Source: Shewanella violacea DSS12 (GTDB lineage: Bacteria; Pseudomonadota; Gammaproteobacteria; Enterobacterales; Shewanellaceae). Taken from it: a stretch of 64,000 nucleotides of DNA. The notes beneath the pieces were generated by a model. It ran no database searches. It saw only the letters and a program-made list of their open reading frames with translations, and was not told where the DNA came from. How positions within the stretch are numbered: position 1 is the first letter of the stretch; the number at the start of each line of letters is the position of its first letter. A program made the position numbers and the translations under genes. This document shows positions 38,402-49,328 of the stretch, one piece after another. The stretch lies in NCBI RefSeq assembly GCF_000091325.1, contig NC_014012.1, forward strand, positions 1,488,001-1,552,000, written 5' to 3'.

Positions 38402-39553
38402 ATGTCAGCGAGTGTTCGTTCGCCACATCGATTAATTACCTATTTAGCATTTGTTATTACCCTATTTTTTGTCTTGGCCGTGTCAGCTAGTGCTCATTCT
38501 GCCGATAAAAAAGTGATTAAGGCACTGTATATTCCTCTTGCTGACCATTATGCATCTTTGGTGGCCTATGAGCGTTATCGTAAAGAGATGCAATTCGCCG
38601 ATTATCAGCTAGAGCAGATGAAAAACTGGGATCTTTTGCGTGCCTATTTTCAGTCCGGGGAAGTCGATATGGCCTATGTGATGAGTCCATTGGCCATGGA
38701 TATGTTTAGCGAGAAACCGCATTTCAGATGGATAGGCTTGATGCATAGAGATGGGAGCGCACTGGCGATTAATGATCTGCTCAATGAGCAGGTCAAGCTT
38801 GCTGCTGTTAGGCATGAAAGAAAGCCGGACGATAAGGTCGCCAAGGCATTGAAACAAGCATACGAGTCGACGGGTCGTGCAACTGAAATAGGCATGCCTC
38901 ATCTGTTGGCGACTCATACTGTTGTCTTGTATCGCTACCTTAAAGAGCATGGGGTCACCATGAGTCTAACACCCAATTCAGGTACCCAGGTGTTAGCGAT
39001 TGCTGTTGCGCCGCCTAAATCACCAAGTTTTATTAAGAGTAAGAGTAATAGAGCACAAGCTGCCGCATTTGAGCAGTCATTACCTTGGGCCGATGTGGTT
39101 GAGACGGGAGGGTTTGGTCATGTGGCCTGGTATTCAAAAGATGTCATGCCTTGGGAGCATGGTCATGTGGAATGTATCGCCTTGGCGACAGATGCTGCGA
39201 TTAAAGATAAGCGTAAAGCTGTCAATGAAGTGATGGCTTATATCCATAAGGCCGGAGAGGACATAGAGGTTGCTCGTGCTCAAGGCGGTGAAGCACTAGA
39301 GCAGATAGTTAACATAGTGCGTAAGCATATACCGGCCCATACCCGAGAAGCCATTATTGCCAGTCTGGATCCCGATCTAAGAGTGATTAATTATCAAAAT
39401 CTTGATGTGGATAAACCAGGGTTGAAATTGATCATGGATCTGGCGGTTGAGGGAGGCATCATCAAAAATGCTATCGATATCGAAGACTTTGCTGACGAAG
39501 GTTTTAGTCGCAATGGCTTTAATGGGCTGAGTCAGGCCCAATTGTCCCGCTAG
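38402..39553 (+). CDS. NrtA/CmpA-like periplasmic solute-binding protein
   Basis: 383-residue exported protein with signal peptide (VITLFFVLAVSASAHS). It resembles ABC-type nitrate/sulfonate/bicarbonate binding proteins: VIKALYIPLADHYASLVAYE and GEVDMAYVMSPLAM at the start of lobe 1, and GFGHVAWYSKDVM in lobe 2. ATG 38402 is chosen because AAGGAGAG stands 7 bases ahead; the 38354 start would precede the signal peptide by 16 residues. No permease follows; instead a hybrid kinase starts 13 bp later, so it likely feeds signal, not nutrient. Confidence 0.85.
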   Translation: MSASVRSPHRLITYLAFVITLFFVLAVSASAHSADKKVIKALYIPLADHYASLVAYERYRKEMQFADYQLEQMKNWDLLRAYFQSGEVDMAYVMSPLAMDMFSEKPHFRWIGLMHRDGSALAINDLLNEQVKLAAVRHERKPDDKVAKALKQAYESTGRATEIGMPHLLATHTVVLYRYLKEHGVTMSLTPNSGTQVLAIAVAPPKSPSFIKSKSNRAQAAAFEQSLPWADVVETGGFGHVAWYSKDVMPWEHGHVECIALATDAAIKDKRKAVNEVMAYIHKAGEDIEVARAQGGEALEQIVNIVRKHIPAHTREAIIASLDPDLRVINYQNLDVDKPGLKLIMDLAVEGGIIKNAIDIEDFADEGFSRNGFNGLSQAQLSR

Positions 39554-39566
39554 AGTGAGAGAACCG

Positions 39567-42500
39567 ATGGAACATGAATTCACACAGGCGCCGATAAATA
39601 CGGTAAACAAGTTAAGTTCATTGAGCTTTAACCTGACTATGTGGTTTTTGATATTATCCTTGCTGCCATTAACCATAGTCGCCTGGTTCAGTTATCAGCA
39701 AGCCAAGCAGAGTCTGGTCGATGCCGCAGAAGAGGAGTTAACTCAGTCTTCACTGCTGAGTGTGCAGTCTATCGAGAGCTGGTTTAATTATCGTATGGTC
39801 GATCTTAACGTCGAAGCTGAGTCAATCAATGCGGGATTAATTCTGAGTTCGCTCTCTGAGGGCAAGGAGTCCAGTGGTAAATCTGCTAGTGAATATGTGA
39901 CGAGTTACGATTGGACTAAACGAGTCGATGGCCAGCAAAATGACCTAATTGTATTAAGCCGCCAATATGATTATATCAGCGATATATTCTTGATTGATCT
40001 CGACGGCGACATTCTTTACTCAGTGGTTAGTAATGATGCTAAAGGTAAAAATGTCTTCTCGGCTAATTTAATCGACTCGCAGTTTACTCAAAGTTTAAAA
40101 GTGACCATGGACTCAGGTTTGGCAAACTTTTCTGGTTTAGAGAGGAGCCCATTGAGTCAAGGTCAAATCACAGGTTTCATCTCTGCCCCTATTCTCGATG
40201 AATTTGGCGGTCCTATCGGGGCCTATGTCATCGAATTAAAGTTCGATAATATTTTTAATATGCTGCACTCGACAATATCAGACGCCAGTTCATTAACCCA
40301 TTACATCATAGGTCAAGATGGCATTCTGAGAACGCCAATAAAGGATAATTGGGAGCAGGTATTACAGAGACAAATTAATACTCGCCCCTTTATTGCCTGG
40401 CAGGGGAGAGGGGCTAATGATGGCACCGATGGCACCGATGGAAAAAAGAGCATAGCCTATGAATATATTGGTCCTTCCGGTAAAGAGGTGATAGGGCTAT
40501 ACCATACGGTTAACCTGGCCAACATAGAATGGTTATTGATCAGCGAGATAGACAGTGAGGAGACGTTACAAGCCAGTAATTGGCTGGGAAAAGTCACCCT
40601 GTTATTAGTACTTTTGACCGCGATGGGTGTGTTACTCGCCTCGGTCTTTATTGCACGTAAGATCACCCGGCCAGTGTTTAAACTTGCCCAGGCCAGCCGT
40701 AAAGTTGCCGCAGGAGAAAAACTAACTCGGGTTGATGTTAAAGGAAAAAATGAGATTAGCCAGTTAGCCAGAGCCTTCAATCACATGCTAGACGCTAAAG
40801 CACGCCACGAGGAGGCACTGTTAGAGGCTAATAGCCAGGTCATGGAGGCGCTGGATTCTCTGGAGGAGCACAAGTTTGCCTTAGATCAGCATGCGATTGT
40901 TGCAGTGACTGACTTGAAGGGAACCATCACTTACGCTAATGATAAATTTTCTGAGATCAGCGGTTATAAAGTCGATGACTTGATTGGCCAGAATCACCGT
41001 ATCCTTAATTCAGGCTTTCATCCTAGTGAATTTTTTTCTGAGATGTATCGGACAGTATCTAAAGGCAAGGTATGGCATGGCGAGATCTGTAATCGCAATA
41101 AACGTGGTGAGATCTACTGGGTCGATACAACCATTATGGCCCTAAAAGATACTCGGAATTTACCTAAAAGTTATATCGCCATTCGAGCCGATATTACCGA
41201 GAGGAAACGAACCGAAATAGCGGTTAAAGAGGCATTGTCTCTGATGAATGCCACCCTGGAATCCACCGATAATGGCATCTTGGTGACCAGTATTGACGGA
41301 GAGATATTAAGGACTAACTGCCAGTTTTCACATCTTTGGGGAGTCGCTAAAGAGTTACTGGATAAAGGGGTTAACGATAGAGTCATATTAAAACAGATTA
41401 AGGTTCTGCTGAAAAAGCCTGAGACCTTCCTCAAACGTGTGGAAGAGATCTATGAGGATCGGGAGTTAGAGGCATTTGATACCATAGCTTTGATAGATGG
41501 ACGAGTCTTCGAGCGCGCATCATCCCCTATGGAAGTCGATGGTGAGTACTTTGGCCGAGTCTGGAGTTTTAGAGACATTACCGAACGCACCGAAAATCAA
41601 AATGCTTTGCTGCAGGCGAAAGAGGAAGCCGAGTTAGCCACTAAGGCAAAGAGTGAGTTTTTAGCCAGCATGAGCCATGAGATCCGCACCCCAATGAATG
41701 GTGTCATAGGTATGTTGGGTCTCTTGTCTAACTCTAAGTTGACCGAGTATCAAAACCGTCGGGTCAGTATCGCTCAGTCTAGTGCCCAGTCTTTACTTTC
41801 GCTTATTAACGATATCTTAGATTATTCGAAAATAGATGCCGGTAAATTAGAGCTGGAACAGATAGATTTCAACTTGAGAGGAATGCTAGGCGACTTTGCC
41901 GAAGGCATAGCTCATCAGGCTCAAAATAAAAAACTAGAACTGATTTTAGACCTTAAAGGGGTCGAACAATCTATGGTTACCGGAGACCCAGGTAGGCTGC
42001 GACAAGCGATCACTAACTTAACTGGTAATGCTATCAAGTTTACTAAGCAAGGTGAGGTGGTTGTTAGAGCCGAGCTTAAGCCAGCTCATGAGGGTAAATG
42101 GTGGCTAATCTGTTCTGTATCAGATACGGGCATAGGTATACCTGCAGATAAAATTGATGGTTTATTCAAATCATTTAGCCAGGTGGACGCATCGACTACC
42201 AGAAAATATGGTGGTACTGGGCTGGGGCTTGCCATAGTAAAGAAAATATCGCGCTTGATGGGTGGTGATGTTTCAGTGAGCAGTGTTTATGGGATAGGCA
42301 GTTGTTTCGAAATTAAGGTCTTACTGGGAAAAAGTGAGAGGTCGACCTTAGTGATCCCTAAGGTCGATATTAACCAGTTAACCTTGCTGGTGGTCGATGA
42401 CAATGCCACTAATCGAGAAGTGATCCGCGAGCAACTAGAGCTATGGGGAGCGACTGTGGTTGAGGCTTGCAGCGGCCAGGAAGCCCTGGATATATGCGCG

Positions 42501-44015
42501 AGAAGAGAGAGTGAGCCTGGCAGTCCTAAATTTGATGTCGCCTTCTTAGACATGCAGATGGCAGAGATGGACGGCGCCGAGCTAGGGCAGAAACTAAAAG
42601 CCGATGCCAGATTCTCGCCAATCAAGCTAGTAATGATGACTTCTATGTCTCAGATGGGGGATGCTAGCTTCTTCGCTAAACTCGGATTCAGTGGCTATTT
42701 CCCTAAACCAACCACAACTTCAGATCTATTCGATGCGCTCAATGTCGTCGCCGAAGGCGGAGAGGCACTGCAAAAGGCCCGCCCTCTGGTGACCCACCAT
42801 TATCTACAGGCGTTACATCATCAAGAAGACGAACCCAAGAAGCCGAGCTGGTCTCATGATGCCCGTGTTCTTTTAGTCGAGGATAACTACGTTAATCAAT
42901 TAGTGGCGGTGGGGATTTTAGAAGATTTTGACTTAGATGTGGTGGTTGCCGAGAATGGGCTACAGGCACTGAATAAACTGAAGAACATAGTCGGTGATCC
43001 TTTCGATCTGGTCTTGATGGATTGCTTGATGCCAGAAATGGATGGTTATCAAGCCACCCGTGAAATCCGCGCCGGCAACGCGGGTGAAGTGAATAAAGAC
43101 ATCATCATAGTCGCTATGACGGCGAATGCCATGATGGGAGATAGAGAGAAGTGCATAGATTCAGGGATGAATGATTATCTGCCAAAACCCATAGATCCAG
43201 ATAAGTTATTCTCCAGTCTAATGCATTGGCTTCCTCAAGCTGGGTCTGACGACCTTGAGCCTAAGCACTTAGACCCAGAGGGATCAGGCGAGGCATCAGA
43301 TCCTGTACCAAGTATTAAATCAAACCTTAATACAGATCCTGTGTCCGATATCAGTGCCAAGGATCATAAGCAAGCAGAAGAGTCCATAAAGGTCGATAAG
43401 TCTATATGGGATAAGGGGGCATTATTAAAACGTTCCATGGGAAAAGAGTCGCTGTTTAATGCCATAGCGGATCTTTTTTTGGAGGATATGCCTAAGCGTA
43501 TCGAGTCTCTGTTGCAGGCCAATGAAGCCGGAGATATGGATCAACTGCGTCACGTCTCCCACACCATAAAAGGTGTCTCGGCAAACCTTGGTGGCAGTAA
43601 ACTTCAGGCTTGTGCGGCGACGATAGAGCAAGCGGCAAAAGAGGGTGAGCTAGATAAGATTCGAGCCGAGATCCCTGAGTTACAGCTTAGATATGAAGAC
43701 TTGATTTCATTGGTCAAACAGCATGATGAGTCCTTGGGAGAAGATGTCCCGCCGGAGCGTGCAAGTGACCTGTTAATTTCAGAAAGCTTAGCGGATATCT
43801 CAGAAAAACTCAGTGAAGGTAGCTATATAGACGTAGACGACTTTGGCCACCTTAAGAGAGCCAGTGAACGACCCGAGTTACAATATAAGTTTGATCACTT
43901 ATTGCAACTGTTAGCTGATTTTGACCATGAGCAAGCCAGTGCATGTTTGAGTGAACTCTCCATCTATCTTGTCGATATTGGCGCGAGTCCATCTAAGGGG
44001 ATAGTCAATGGCTGA
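39567..44015 (+). CDS. Large hybrid sensor histidine kinase (Cache-HAMP-PAS-PAS-HisKA-HATPase-REC-REC-HPt)
   Basis: About 1482 residues. Membrane segments near 18-40 and 345-365 flank a periplasmic dCache sensor; HAMP ([13 protein letters not shown]) follows at ~365. Two PAS units occur at ~435-560 and ~560-680. The phospho-His is in [11 protein letters not shown] (~700), ATP-binding motifs DTGIGIP (~853) and GGTGLGLA (~882). REC1 ([20 protein letters not shown], ~940-1060), REC2 ([19 protein letters not shown], ~1100-1220) and HPt ([14 protein letters not shown], ~1328) complete a full relay. ATG 39567 is preferred over GTG 39555. Its stop overlaps the next gene's start. Confidence 0.9.
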   Translation: MEHEFTQAPINTVNKLSSLSFNLTMWFLILSLLPLTIVAWFSYQQAKQSLVDAAEEELTQSSLLSVQSIESWFNYRMVDLNVEAESINAGLILSSLSEGKESSGKSASEYVTSYDWTKRVDGQQNDLIVLSRQYDYISDIFLIDLDGDILYSVVSNDAKGKNVFSANLIDSQFTQSLKVTMDSGLANFSGLERSPLSQGQITGFISAPILDEFGGPIGAYVIELKFDNIFNMLHSTISDASSLTHYIIGQDGILRTPIKDNWEQVLQRQINTRPFIAWQGRGANDGTDGTDGKKSIAYEYIGPSGKEVIGLYHTVNLANIEWLLISEIDSEETLQASNWLGKVTLLLVLLTAMGVLLASVFIARKITRPVFKLAQASRKVAAGEKLTRVDVKGKNEISQLARAFNHMLDAKARHEEALLEANSQVMEALDSLEEHKFALDQHAIVAVTDLKGTITYANDKFSEISGYKVDDLIGQNHRILNSGFHPSEFFSEMYRTVSKGKVWHGEICNRNKRGEIYWVDTTIMALKDTRNLPKSYIAIRADITERKRTEIAVKEALSLMNATLESTDNGILVTSIDGEILRTNCQFSHLWGVAKELLDKGVNDRVILKQIKVLLKKPETFLKRVEEIYEDRELEAFDTIALIDGRVFERASSPMEVDGEYFGRVWSFRDITERTENQNALLQAKEEAELATKAKSEFLASMSHEIRTPMNGVIGMLGLLSNSKLTEYQNRRVSIAQSSAQSLLSLINDILDYSKIDAGKLELEQIDFNLRGMLGDFAEGIAHQAQNKKLELILDLKGVEQSMVTGDPGRLRQAITNLTGNAIKFTKQGEVVVRAELKPAHEGKWWLICSVSDTGIGIPADKIDGLFKSFSQVDASTTRKYGGTGLGLAIVKKISRLMGGDVSVSSVYGIGSCFEIKVLLGKSERSTLVIPKVDINQLTLLVVDDNATNREVIREQLELWGATVVEACSGQEALDICARRESEPGSPKFDVAFLDMQMAEMDGAELGQKLKADARFSPIKLVMMTSMSQMGDASFFAKLGFSGYFPKPTTTSDLFDALNVVAEGGEALQKARPLVTHHYLQALHHQEDEPKKPSWSHDARVLLVEDNYVNQLVAVGILEDFDLDVVVAENGLQALNKLKNIVGDPFDLVLMDCLMPEMDGYQATREIRAGNAGEVNKDIIIVAMTANAMMGDREKCIDSGMNDYLPKPIDPDKLFSSLMHWLPQAGSDDLEPKHLDPEGSGEASDPVPSIKSNLNTDPVSDISAKDHKQAEESIKVDKSIWDKGALLKRSMGKESLFNAIADLFLEDMPKRIESLLQANEAGDMDQLRHVSHTIKGVSANLGGSKLQACAATIEQAAKEGELDKIRAEIPELQLRYEDLISLVKQHDESLGEDVPPERASDLLISESLADISEKLSEGSYIDVDDFGHLKRASERPELQYKFDHLLQLLADFDHEQASACLSELSIYLVDIGASPSKGIVNG

Positions 44016-44928
44016 GCAGGCAACGATTTTACTGGTGGATGATACACGGACGAATATTCAGCTGTTAGCTGGATGTTTAAAGCATGATTACCGATTAAAA
44101 ATAGCCATGAATGGTCAACGTTGCTTAGAACTCGCGCAACATTCACCCTATCCGGATCTGATTTTACTGGATGTCATCATGCCTGAGATGGATGGCTATG
44201 AAGTCTGCCGTCAGCTTAAAGAAAACCCCAATACTAAACATATTCCGATTATTTTTGTCACAGGGCGAGACTCAGATGAAGATGAGGAGTTTGGCTTGAA
44301 ACTTGGTGCGGTCGACTACATAGCTAAACCCATTCGTCCCGCGATAGTGACGGCTAGGGTCTCCACCCAGATAAAGCTTAAGCATCAAAGTGATCAGCTT
44401 CGCAATATGGCGCTCCATGACCAACTGACTAAACTATACAATCGTCACTTTTTAATCGAATCGGCGGCGAGTAAGTTGGCTTATGTCGATAGACATGGCA
44501 ATGACCTCTCTGTGCTTATGATAGATATTGATTTTTTCAAGCATATCAATGATCAATTTGGCCATCATGTTGGCGATCGGGTCCTCAAGGCTATAGCCGA
44601 CATACTCAAGACAGGTAATCGAAGGGAAGATGTTGTGGCCCGTTTCGGCGGTGAGGAGTTTGTGGTGTTGCTGGAACATTGCTCACTCAAGTCTGCTGTC
44701 GAGAAGGCCGAATCCTTAAGAGCACAAATTGAAGCGTTAGAGCCGATGGGGATAGCTGTGACAGCAAGTTTTGGTGTGGCTCAGTTAATGAAGCATGAGC
44801 AAACATTTGTCGAGTTACTCTCTCGTGCCGACGCCGCTGTCTATCAGGCTAAAGACTTGGGTCGTAACCGAGTTGTTGCCGCTGAAGATGAGTATAACGT
44901 GCTTCATTTAGATAAAAAAACAGTCTGA
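44008..44928 (+). CDS. Response regulator diguanylate cyclase (REC-GGDEF)
   Basis: 306 residues: a receiver domain (ILLVDDTRTN; phospho-Asp in LILLDVIMPEMDG at ~52) and a GGDEF domain with active site FGGEEF (~214), both apparently intact, so phosphorylation by the upstream kinase relay should control cyclic di-GMP synthesis. The start overlaps the kinase stop by 8 bp, implying translational coupling. Confidence 0.93.
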   Translation: MAEQATILLVDDTRTNIQLLAGCLKHDYRLKIAMNGQRCLELAQHSPYPDLILLDVIMPEMDGYEVCRQLKENPNTKHIPIIFVTGRDSDEDEEFGLKLGAVDYIAKPIRPAIVTARVSTQIKLKHQSDQLRNMALHDQLTKLYNRHFLIESAASKLAYVDRHGNDLSVLMIDIDFFKHINDQFGHHVGDRVLKAIADILKTGNRREDVVARFGGEEFVVLLEHCSLKSAVEKAESLRAQIEALEPMGIAVTASFGVAQLMKHEQTFVELLSRADAAVYQAKDLGRNRVVAAEDEYNVLHLDKKTV

Positions 44929-44956
44929 TTCATTCATTTACTCGATGGGATTAATC

Positions 44957-46111
44957 ATGATAAATAATGTAAATATACTGGTAGTAGATGATACTGCCGA
45001 TTGTCGTTTGATGCTCAGGGCAATGCTTGAGGATGACTACTGTGTGACTGAGGTGGCGAGTGGTGATATGTGTCTCATCGAGGTGGCTAAGGCTATACCT
45101 GATCTCATCTTACTCGATGTCAACATGCCAGGTATTTCGGGTTATGAGGTCTGTGTCAATTTAAGGAAGATGTATCAATCTGAGAGTCTACCGATTATTT
45201 TTGTGTCGGCTCTGGACTCTTTTGAGGAGCGCCTCGCAGGATATGAAGCTGGCGCCGATGATTATATTGTTAAGCCTGTCGAGCCAGAGATCTTGTTTGC
45301 CAAGGTCGCTCATTGCTTAGCTCAGCGTCAAATAATGAGTGCAGCTAAGGCGAGTGCGACCGAGGCCATGAGTGTTGCCATGGAAGCGATGACAGTCAGT
45401 AGTGAACTTGGGCAAGTAGTGCAATTTATTAAAGATGTCCAATCAATTAAGGATGCACAGGGAGTGGGCCATGGCATTATCAATATCCTCTCAAGTTTTG
45501 GCATTAACTCGGTGGCTCGAGTCGATACAGGTTCTGTGGCCTATATCGGCTGTAATGAAGAAAGTATAGAGGCGGAAGTCTTGACTCGATTCGTGGTACA
45601 TCATGAACGGATTCTAAGTGTCGGCATTCGTACCGTCATTCGAGACCCACACATAGTGCTGTTAATCAAAGATATGCCCCTAGATGATGAGAATCGTTGT
45701 GGTCGTTTTAGGGACCATCTAGCTGTGTTGATGGATATAGCCAATGCACAACTTGCTAATATCAAGAGCCGTAATATGATGCTAGAGCAGCGTCAGCAGA
45801 TCTTTACTCAAGTCATCTCGGTGGCTGAGCAACAGATAAAGAAGACTACAACTCGACTTTTCGAACATGACAAAAACTCCCAAGGAATAATGCATGGCAT
45901 GGTGTCCGAGTTAGAAGGCATGTTGTTTGGCCTGGGATTAGAGGAAGATCAAGAGAAAAAGTTGATGGCCTTGGCAGATCAAACATCCTTGCAATTGCAG
46001 GAGACTCAGGGACAGACACAAGTGGTGAGTGGTGAGCTAGGTGCTATTCTCGAAAGCTTATATGACTTCTTCAATACACTCAACGAGCCGTCAAAAGGCG
46101 ATCTATCTTAA
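44957..46111 (+). CDS. Response regulator with uncharacterised C-terminal region
   Basis: About 384 residues: a complete N-terminal receiver (NILVVDDTADCR; phospho-Asp in LILLDVNMPGISG; switch Lys in DDYIVKPVEPE) followed by ~260 mostly helical residues with no known output motif. The latter includes a central alpha/beta region and a C-terminal coiled coil (EEDQEKKLMALADQTSLQLQ). It may be a new output or a phosphate sink. An ATG at 44945 is an alternative start. It is the last gene of the signalling operon. Confidence 0.8.
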   Translation: MINNVNILVVDDTADCRLMLRAMLEDDYCVTEVASGDMCLIEVAKAIPDLILLDVNMPGISGYEVCVNLRKMYQSESLPIIFVSALDSFEERLAGYEAGADDYIVKPVEPEILFAKVAHCLAQRQIMSAAKASATEAMSVAMEAMTVSSELGQVVQFIKDVQSIKDAQGVGHGIINILSSFGINSVARVDTGSVAYIGCNEESIEAEVLTRFVVHHERILSVGIRTVIRDPHIVLLIKDMPLDDENRCGRFRDHLAVLMDIANAQLANIKSRNMMLEQRQQIFTQVISVAEQQIKKTTTRLFEHDKNSQGIMHGMVSELEGMLFGLGLEEDQEKKLMALADQTSLQLQETQGQTQVVSGELGAILESLYDFFNTLNEPSKGDLS

Positions 46112-46184
46112 TCAGCCTGCCACATATAAGTCGCGAGCCTTATTGAATCTTCTCTGAGGCTAATATTTTAATTGAGACTATTCA

Positions 46185-47195
46185 TTATAAATTCCAACTG
46201 ACCACTAACGAAGCATAGCCATGCCATTTGTCTGTGTCACTTTGATATTCCTTGGTATAGGCATTAAATGTCCAGGCAAGAGACCAAGCTGGATGAGCCC
46301 AGATAATGCCGCTATTGATGCCAGCCTGTCTACTTTCTAGTTCGATTTGGGGATCATAGGGCACAGAACCATCGAGAGTGAGATCGTTAAAGCGATAACC
46401 TAGGTAGGCTCGACTATAGAGCATTAAACTACTGCTTTTAGTTGTGGCGGATAGATTGCCATATTGACCCTGATGTTGACTCAAGCGTCCGAATGACTTG
46501 GCCAGTTCATTGCCCCATCTTAAGGTTAATCCCAGATCAGTTTGGCTGCGAAAGTTACCTAATTGTGTATGACTAAAGCCACTAAGATCCCACTGGGTTT
46601 CACCTAAAAATCGGCTATTGAATGCTGTGCCTCTACTTACAAGGGCATCTACCTCGTAAGCCACTTGTATTGTCACTTGATTCCCGACTTGATATTGCCA
46701 GCCTTGAGGATTGGATGAGCCCGTGACCTTGTGCACAAAGGATTGAACTTGCTCATTTGCCGATGCCGGACCAACAACCCCAAATGACAACCAGTTTTTT
46801 TGCGTTAATCGAGCTGAATAGGTTGCTGTATGAGCTTCAAATGCTAGGTAGCCAGCATAAGGTCGATCTTCAGCTTGTGTTGCCTCGACTTCAATCATGC
46901 CTGGTGTCCACATCTGTTGGGTGACTTTCCAGCCCCAAGCATATTCAGCCTCGGCTTGTAAAAAGGTGAATTCCCCAAGCCATTGAGCTGGTATAGGAGC
47001 ATAAGAAAGCTGGCTTTGAGCCATGCTCTCCCAACCAATAATGATGGCATTAGTATAGTTTCCATCATCACCAAAGATGATGTCATTATCGAGTTGGATA
47101 TGCCATTGGCCTGCATGAGTAACTGGCGTACTCAGGACTAAACTAGCAGCTAAGCCAGAGGAGAAAATACTGGTTAGATAAAATCGAGAGTACAA
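46185..47195 (-). CDS. lpxR: LpxR-like lipid A 3'-O-deacylase
   Basis: 336-residue outer-membrane beta-barrel enzyme that removes the 3'-acyloxyacyl chain from lipid A. Signal peptide (AASLVLSTPVTHA). Family patterns: LDNDIIFGDDGNYTNAIIIGW (shown by LDNDIIFG and NYTNAIIIGW), DRPYAGYLAFE, and FGVVGPASANEQVQSFVHK..G with conserved Ser/His in GPAS and VHK. The first motif keeps the Asn/Asp cluster used to bind calcium. Monocistronic. Confidence 0.87.
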   Translation of the reverse strand: MYSRFYLTSIFSSGLAASLVLSTPVTHAGQWHIQLDNDIIFGDDGNYTNAIIIGWESMAQSQLSYAPIPAQWLGEFTFLQAEAEYAWGWKVTQQMWTPGMIEVEATQAEDRPYAGYLAFEAHTATYSARLTQKNWLSFGVVGPASANEQVQSFVHKVTGSSNPQGWQYQVGNQVTIQVAYEVDALVSRGTAFNSRFLGETQWDLSGFSHTQLGNFRSQTDLGLTLRWGNELAKSFGRLSQHQGQYGNLSATTKSSSLMLYSRAYLGYRFNDLTLDGSVPYDPQIELESRQAGINSGIIWAHPAWSLAWTFNAYTKEYQSDTDKWHGYASLVVSWNL

Positions 47196-47430
47196 ATTCA
47201 GCTCCTAGCTGAAAGATTTTTACCTTCGTCAATGGTCTCCTTAGAAGACACATGACCGTAGAGTCTAGTTCAGTGTTGCACTCACCGAACATACTAAACT
47301 AGGCAGGTGTGAACTAGGTTATTGAACAGCATAAACAAAGGTTGTCACATACAACAAACAAATAAATGTGACGCTTTGTATTAGCCAATGTGTATCTTGT
47401 GTTCGTCGCCGCTATGGTGATTAAAATAAT

Positions 47431-47892
47431 TTAGTCTATGACCTTTTTCACCGCGCGTTCGAATCCCTTTAATGAGTAGCTTTGCTTATGAAAAAGTACC
47501 CTCTGTGCATCGTACATCATAGCGATGAACGGCATGCTTTCTGAGTCTTTTATCTGGGCGAAAGACACGCCATCATGGCAACCAATTAAGCCTGGGAGTG
47601 CCAAGCTAGTCATTTGACTATTCATCTCGAGCTCAACATAGATGTTGACATTAATTGGACTGAAAAGGGCGTCTTGACCACCGCAGTATTCGCGGTCATT
47701 AACATGGGTAAAAATGATTGTGGCCTTGCCTAAACCTGCATCTATTACTTTCATCTTTTGATAACCATAGGTGGCGATGACAGCTGCATTGTCAGAGTTT
47801 TTCTGATGGGTCCATTCACTCCTGCCGAGCTCACCGGCAAAGATACTGGCAGATAACACCGATAAAGCTAAACCTAAGATGGGTTTAATCAT
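47431..47892 (-). CDS. Exported protein of unknown function
   Basis: 153 residues with a signal peptide (GLALSVLSASIFAGE). The mature protein has two cysteines (EYCGGQD, IGCHDG), probably a disulfide, and a basic C-terminus. I do not recognise the family. Confidence 0.65.
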   Translation of the reverse strand: MIKPILGLALSVLSASIFAGELGRSEWTHQKNSDNAAVIATYGYQKMKVIDAGLGKATIIFTHVNDREYCGGQDALFSPINVNIYVELEMNSQMTSLALPGLIGCHDGVSFAQIKDSESMPFIAMMYDAQRVLFHKQSYSLKGFERAVKKVID

Positions 47893-48258
47893 GACTCGCT
47901 CCAGAAATGAGTTAAGTTCATGAGTATATTAACGTTAGCTAGCTTAATTCTTGCTGAATTTGACTGCTTGATAGCAGAGGACTTAGTTATATTTAACTAA
48001 GATAGGGTTTAAATAATATAAGTTGCGCGCAATCTAGTTGTGCTATGCATTGTCATCTGATAGAGTCGCTTTAACTTGAGTTGCGCGCAACCTAATTGAG
48101 TCGGTCAACTGAAATAGTGATCCAATAACTCATGCAAGCGCACCAATATAAGTGCACCAATATAAGCGCACTAATACCTGAGTGCAAAACCTAAACACTA
48201 AACTTAAGTACTTAGCAAAGCACTCAACCAAAGAATTAATAGAAAGCAGAGGCTAATC
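47893..48258. promoter_or_regulatory. Ohr promoter region with twin TTGCGCGCAA palindromes
   Basis: AGTTGCGCGCAATCTAGTTG (from 48021) and AGTTGCGCGCAACCTAATTG (from 48079) share 18 of 20 bases, each around a perfect TTGCGCGCAA palindrome (48023-48032 and 48081-48090, 58 bp apart). They lie 170-235 bp upstream of the ohr gene. A third motif, ACCAATATAAG(T/C)GCAC, is repeated near 48140-48165. Confidence 0.5.
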
Positions 48259-48681
48259 ATGAAAGCAATTTATCAAACTAAAGCAACAGCAAGCGCAGGT
48301 CGTAACGGCAAGGTAGCAACAGACGATGGCAAGTTAAACCTATCACTCAGTTATCCAAAAGAGATGGGTGGCAGTGGAGAGTCTACCAATCCTGAGCAAC
48401 TGTTTGCGGCTGGTTACAGTGCCTGTTTTTCTAATGCTATTTTGCATGTCGCACGTGAAACGAAACTTACATTAAGCCAAGCCCCTGTTACGGCTACAGT
48501 CGCTATTGGCGTTCGAGAAGAGGGCGGATTTGGATTAAGTGTCGCATTATCTGTGACACTTGAACTAGCTCAAGAGCAAGCAGAGCAATTAGTGAAGAGT
48601 GCACATCAGGTGTGCCCTTACTCAAATGCAGTCAGAGGTAACATAGACGTGGCCTTGACGGTCAATGATCACAAGCTATAA
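48259..48681 (+). CDS. ohr: Organic hydroperoxide resistance protein (Ohr/OsmC family)
   Basis: 140-residue thiol peroxidase that reduces organic peroxides through two cysteines. Both are present: GYSACFSNAI near residue 55 and QVCPYSNAVRGN near 120, the Ohr-type spacing. The start motif (YQTKATASAGRNGKVATDDG) is the standard Ohr form. The usual partner ohrR is not adjacent. Confidence 0.92.
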   Translation: MKAIYQTKATASAGRNGKVATDDGKLNLSLSYPKEMGGSGESTNPEQLFAAGYSACFSNAILHVARETKLTLSQAPVTATVAIGVREEGGFGLSVALSVTLELAQEQAEQLVKSAHQVCPYSNAVRGNIDVALTVNDHKL

Positions 48682-48813
48682 CAGCTTGTGAATGACTAGG
48701 CTAATCTGTCAAGGGACAGTTAGCTTAGTACTAATACGAGTACTATCCAGTAGGCACTAGACTAACCTTATAAACAGAGTAAACGCGATGAATAACAGCA
48801 GAGGAAAATCCTT

Positions 48814-49200
48814 ATGAATCTAGCATTAATCACCAGTGGCAGAGTATTGTTAGCCCTCTACTTCTTATTACCTGGGATAATGAAGTTTGTGAGTTGGGAT
48901 ATGCATGTGGCACTGATGGCAGAGCATAATATGCAGATGATCCCTCTATTACTGGCGACAGCTGGGGTATTTGAGATACTCGCAGCTCTGGCATTAATAG
49001 CCAATAGATACACAGTATATGTGTCTCTGATGCTTGCGGGTCTCGTGGTTATTATCAATTTCAGCTTACACGATTTCTGGAACTATACCGGTATAGAGGG
49101 AGCGCATGAGATGCAAAACTTCATCAAAAATCTAGGTATTCTGGCAGGTTTATTGGTGTTAGCAGGCCACTCATCGAAGCATGAAGCCAAGGCAGAGTAA
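48814..49200 (+). CDS. DoxX-family membrane protein
   Basis: 128 residues, four membrane segments, matching DoxX (SGRVLLALYFLLPGIMKF at the N-terminus; GVFEILAALALI mid-protein; a long HDFW loop). Family members are linked to redox or sulfur metabolism, but function is mostly unproven. It lies 130 bp behind ohr and may share its regulation. Confidence 0.88.
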   Translation: MNLALITSGRVLLALYFLLPGIMKFVSWDMHVALMAEHNMQMIPLLLATAGVFEILAALALIANRYTVYVSLMLAGLVVIINFSLHDFWNYTGIEGAHEMQNFIKNLGILAGLLVLAGHSSKHEAKAE

Positions 49201-49328
49201 AGCTGGGTTTACTGTTTTAAGACTGGGTAGAAGCTACAGACAGGGCAACAGTTCGAGGGGACTAACGATTGATACAGGTGCTGGTCTTGAAAGAAGCGTA
49301 AGCCTATAGCAATCGATAGTGATCAGTA

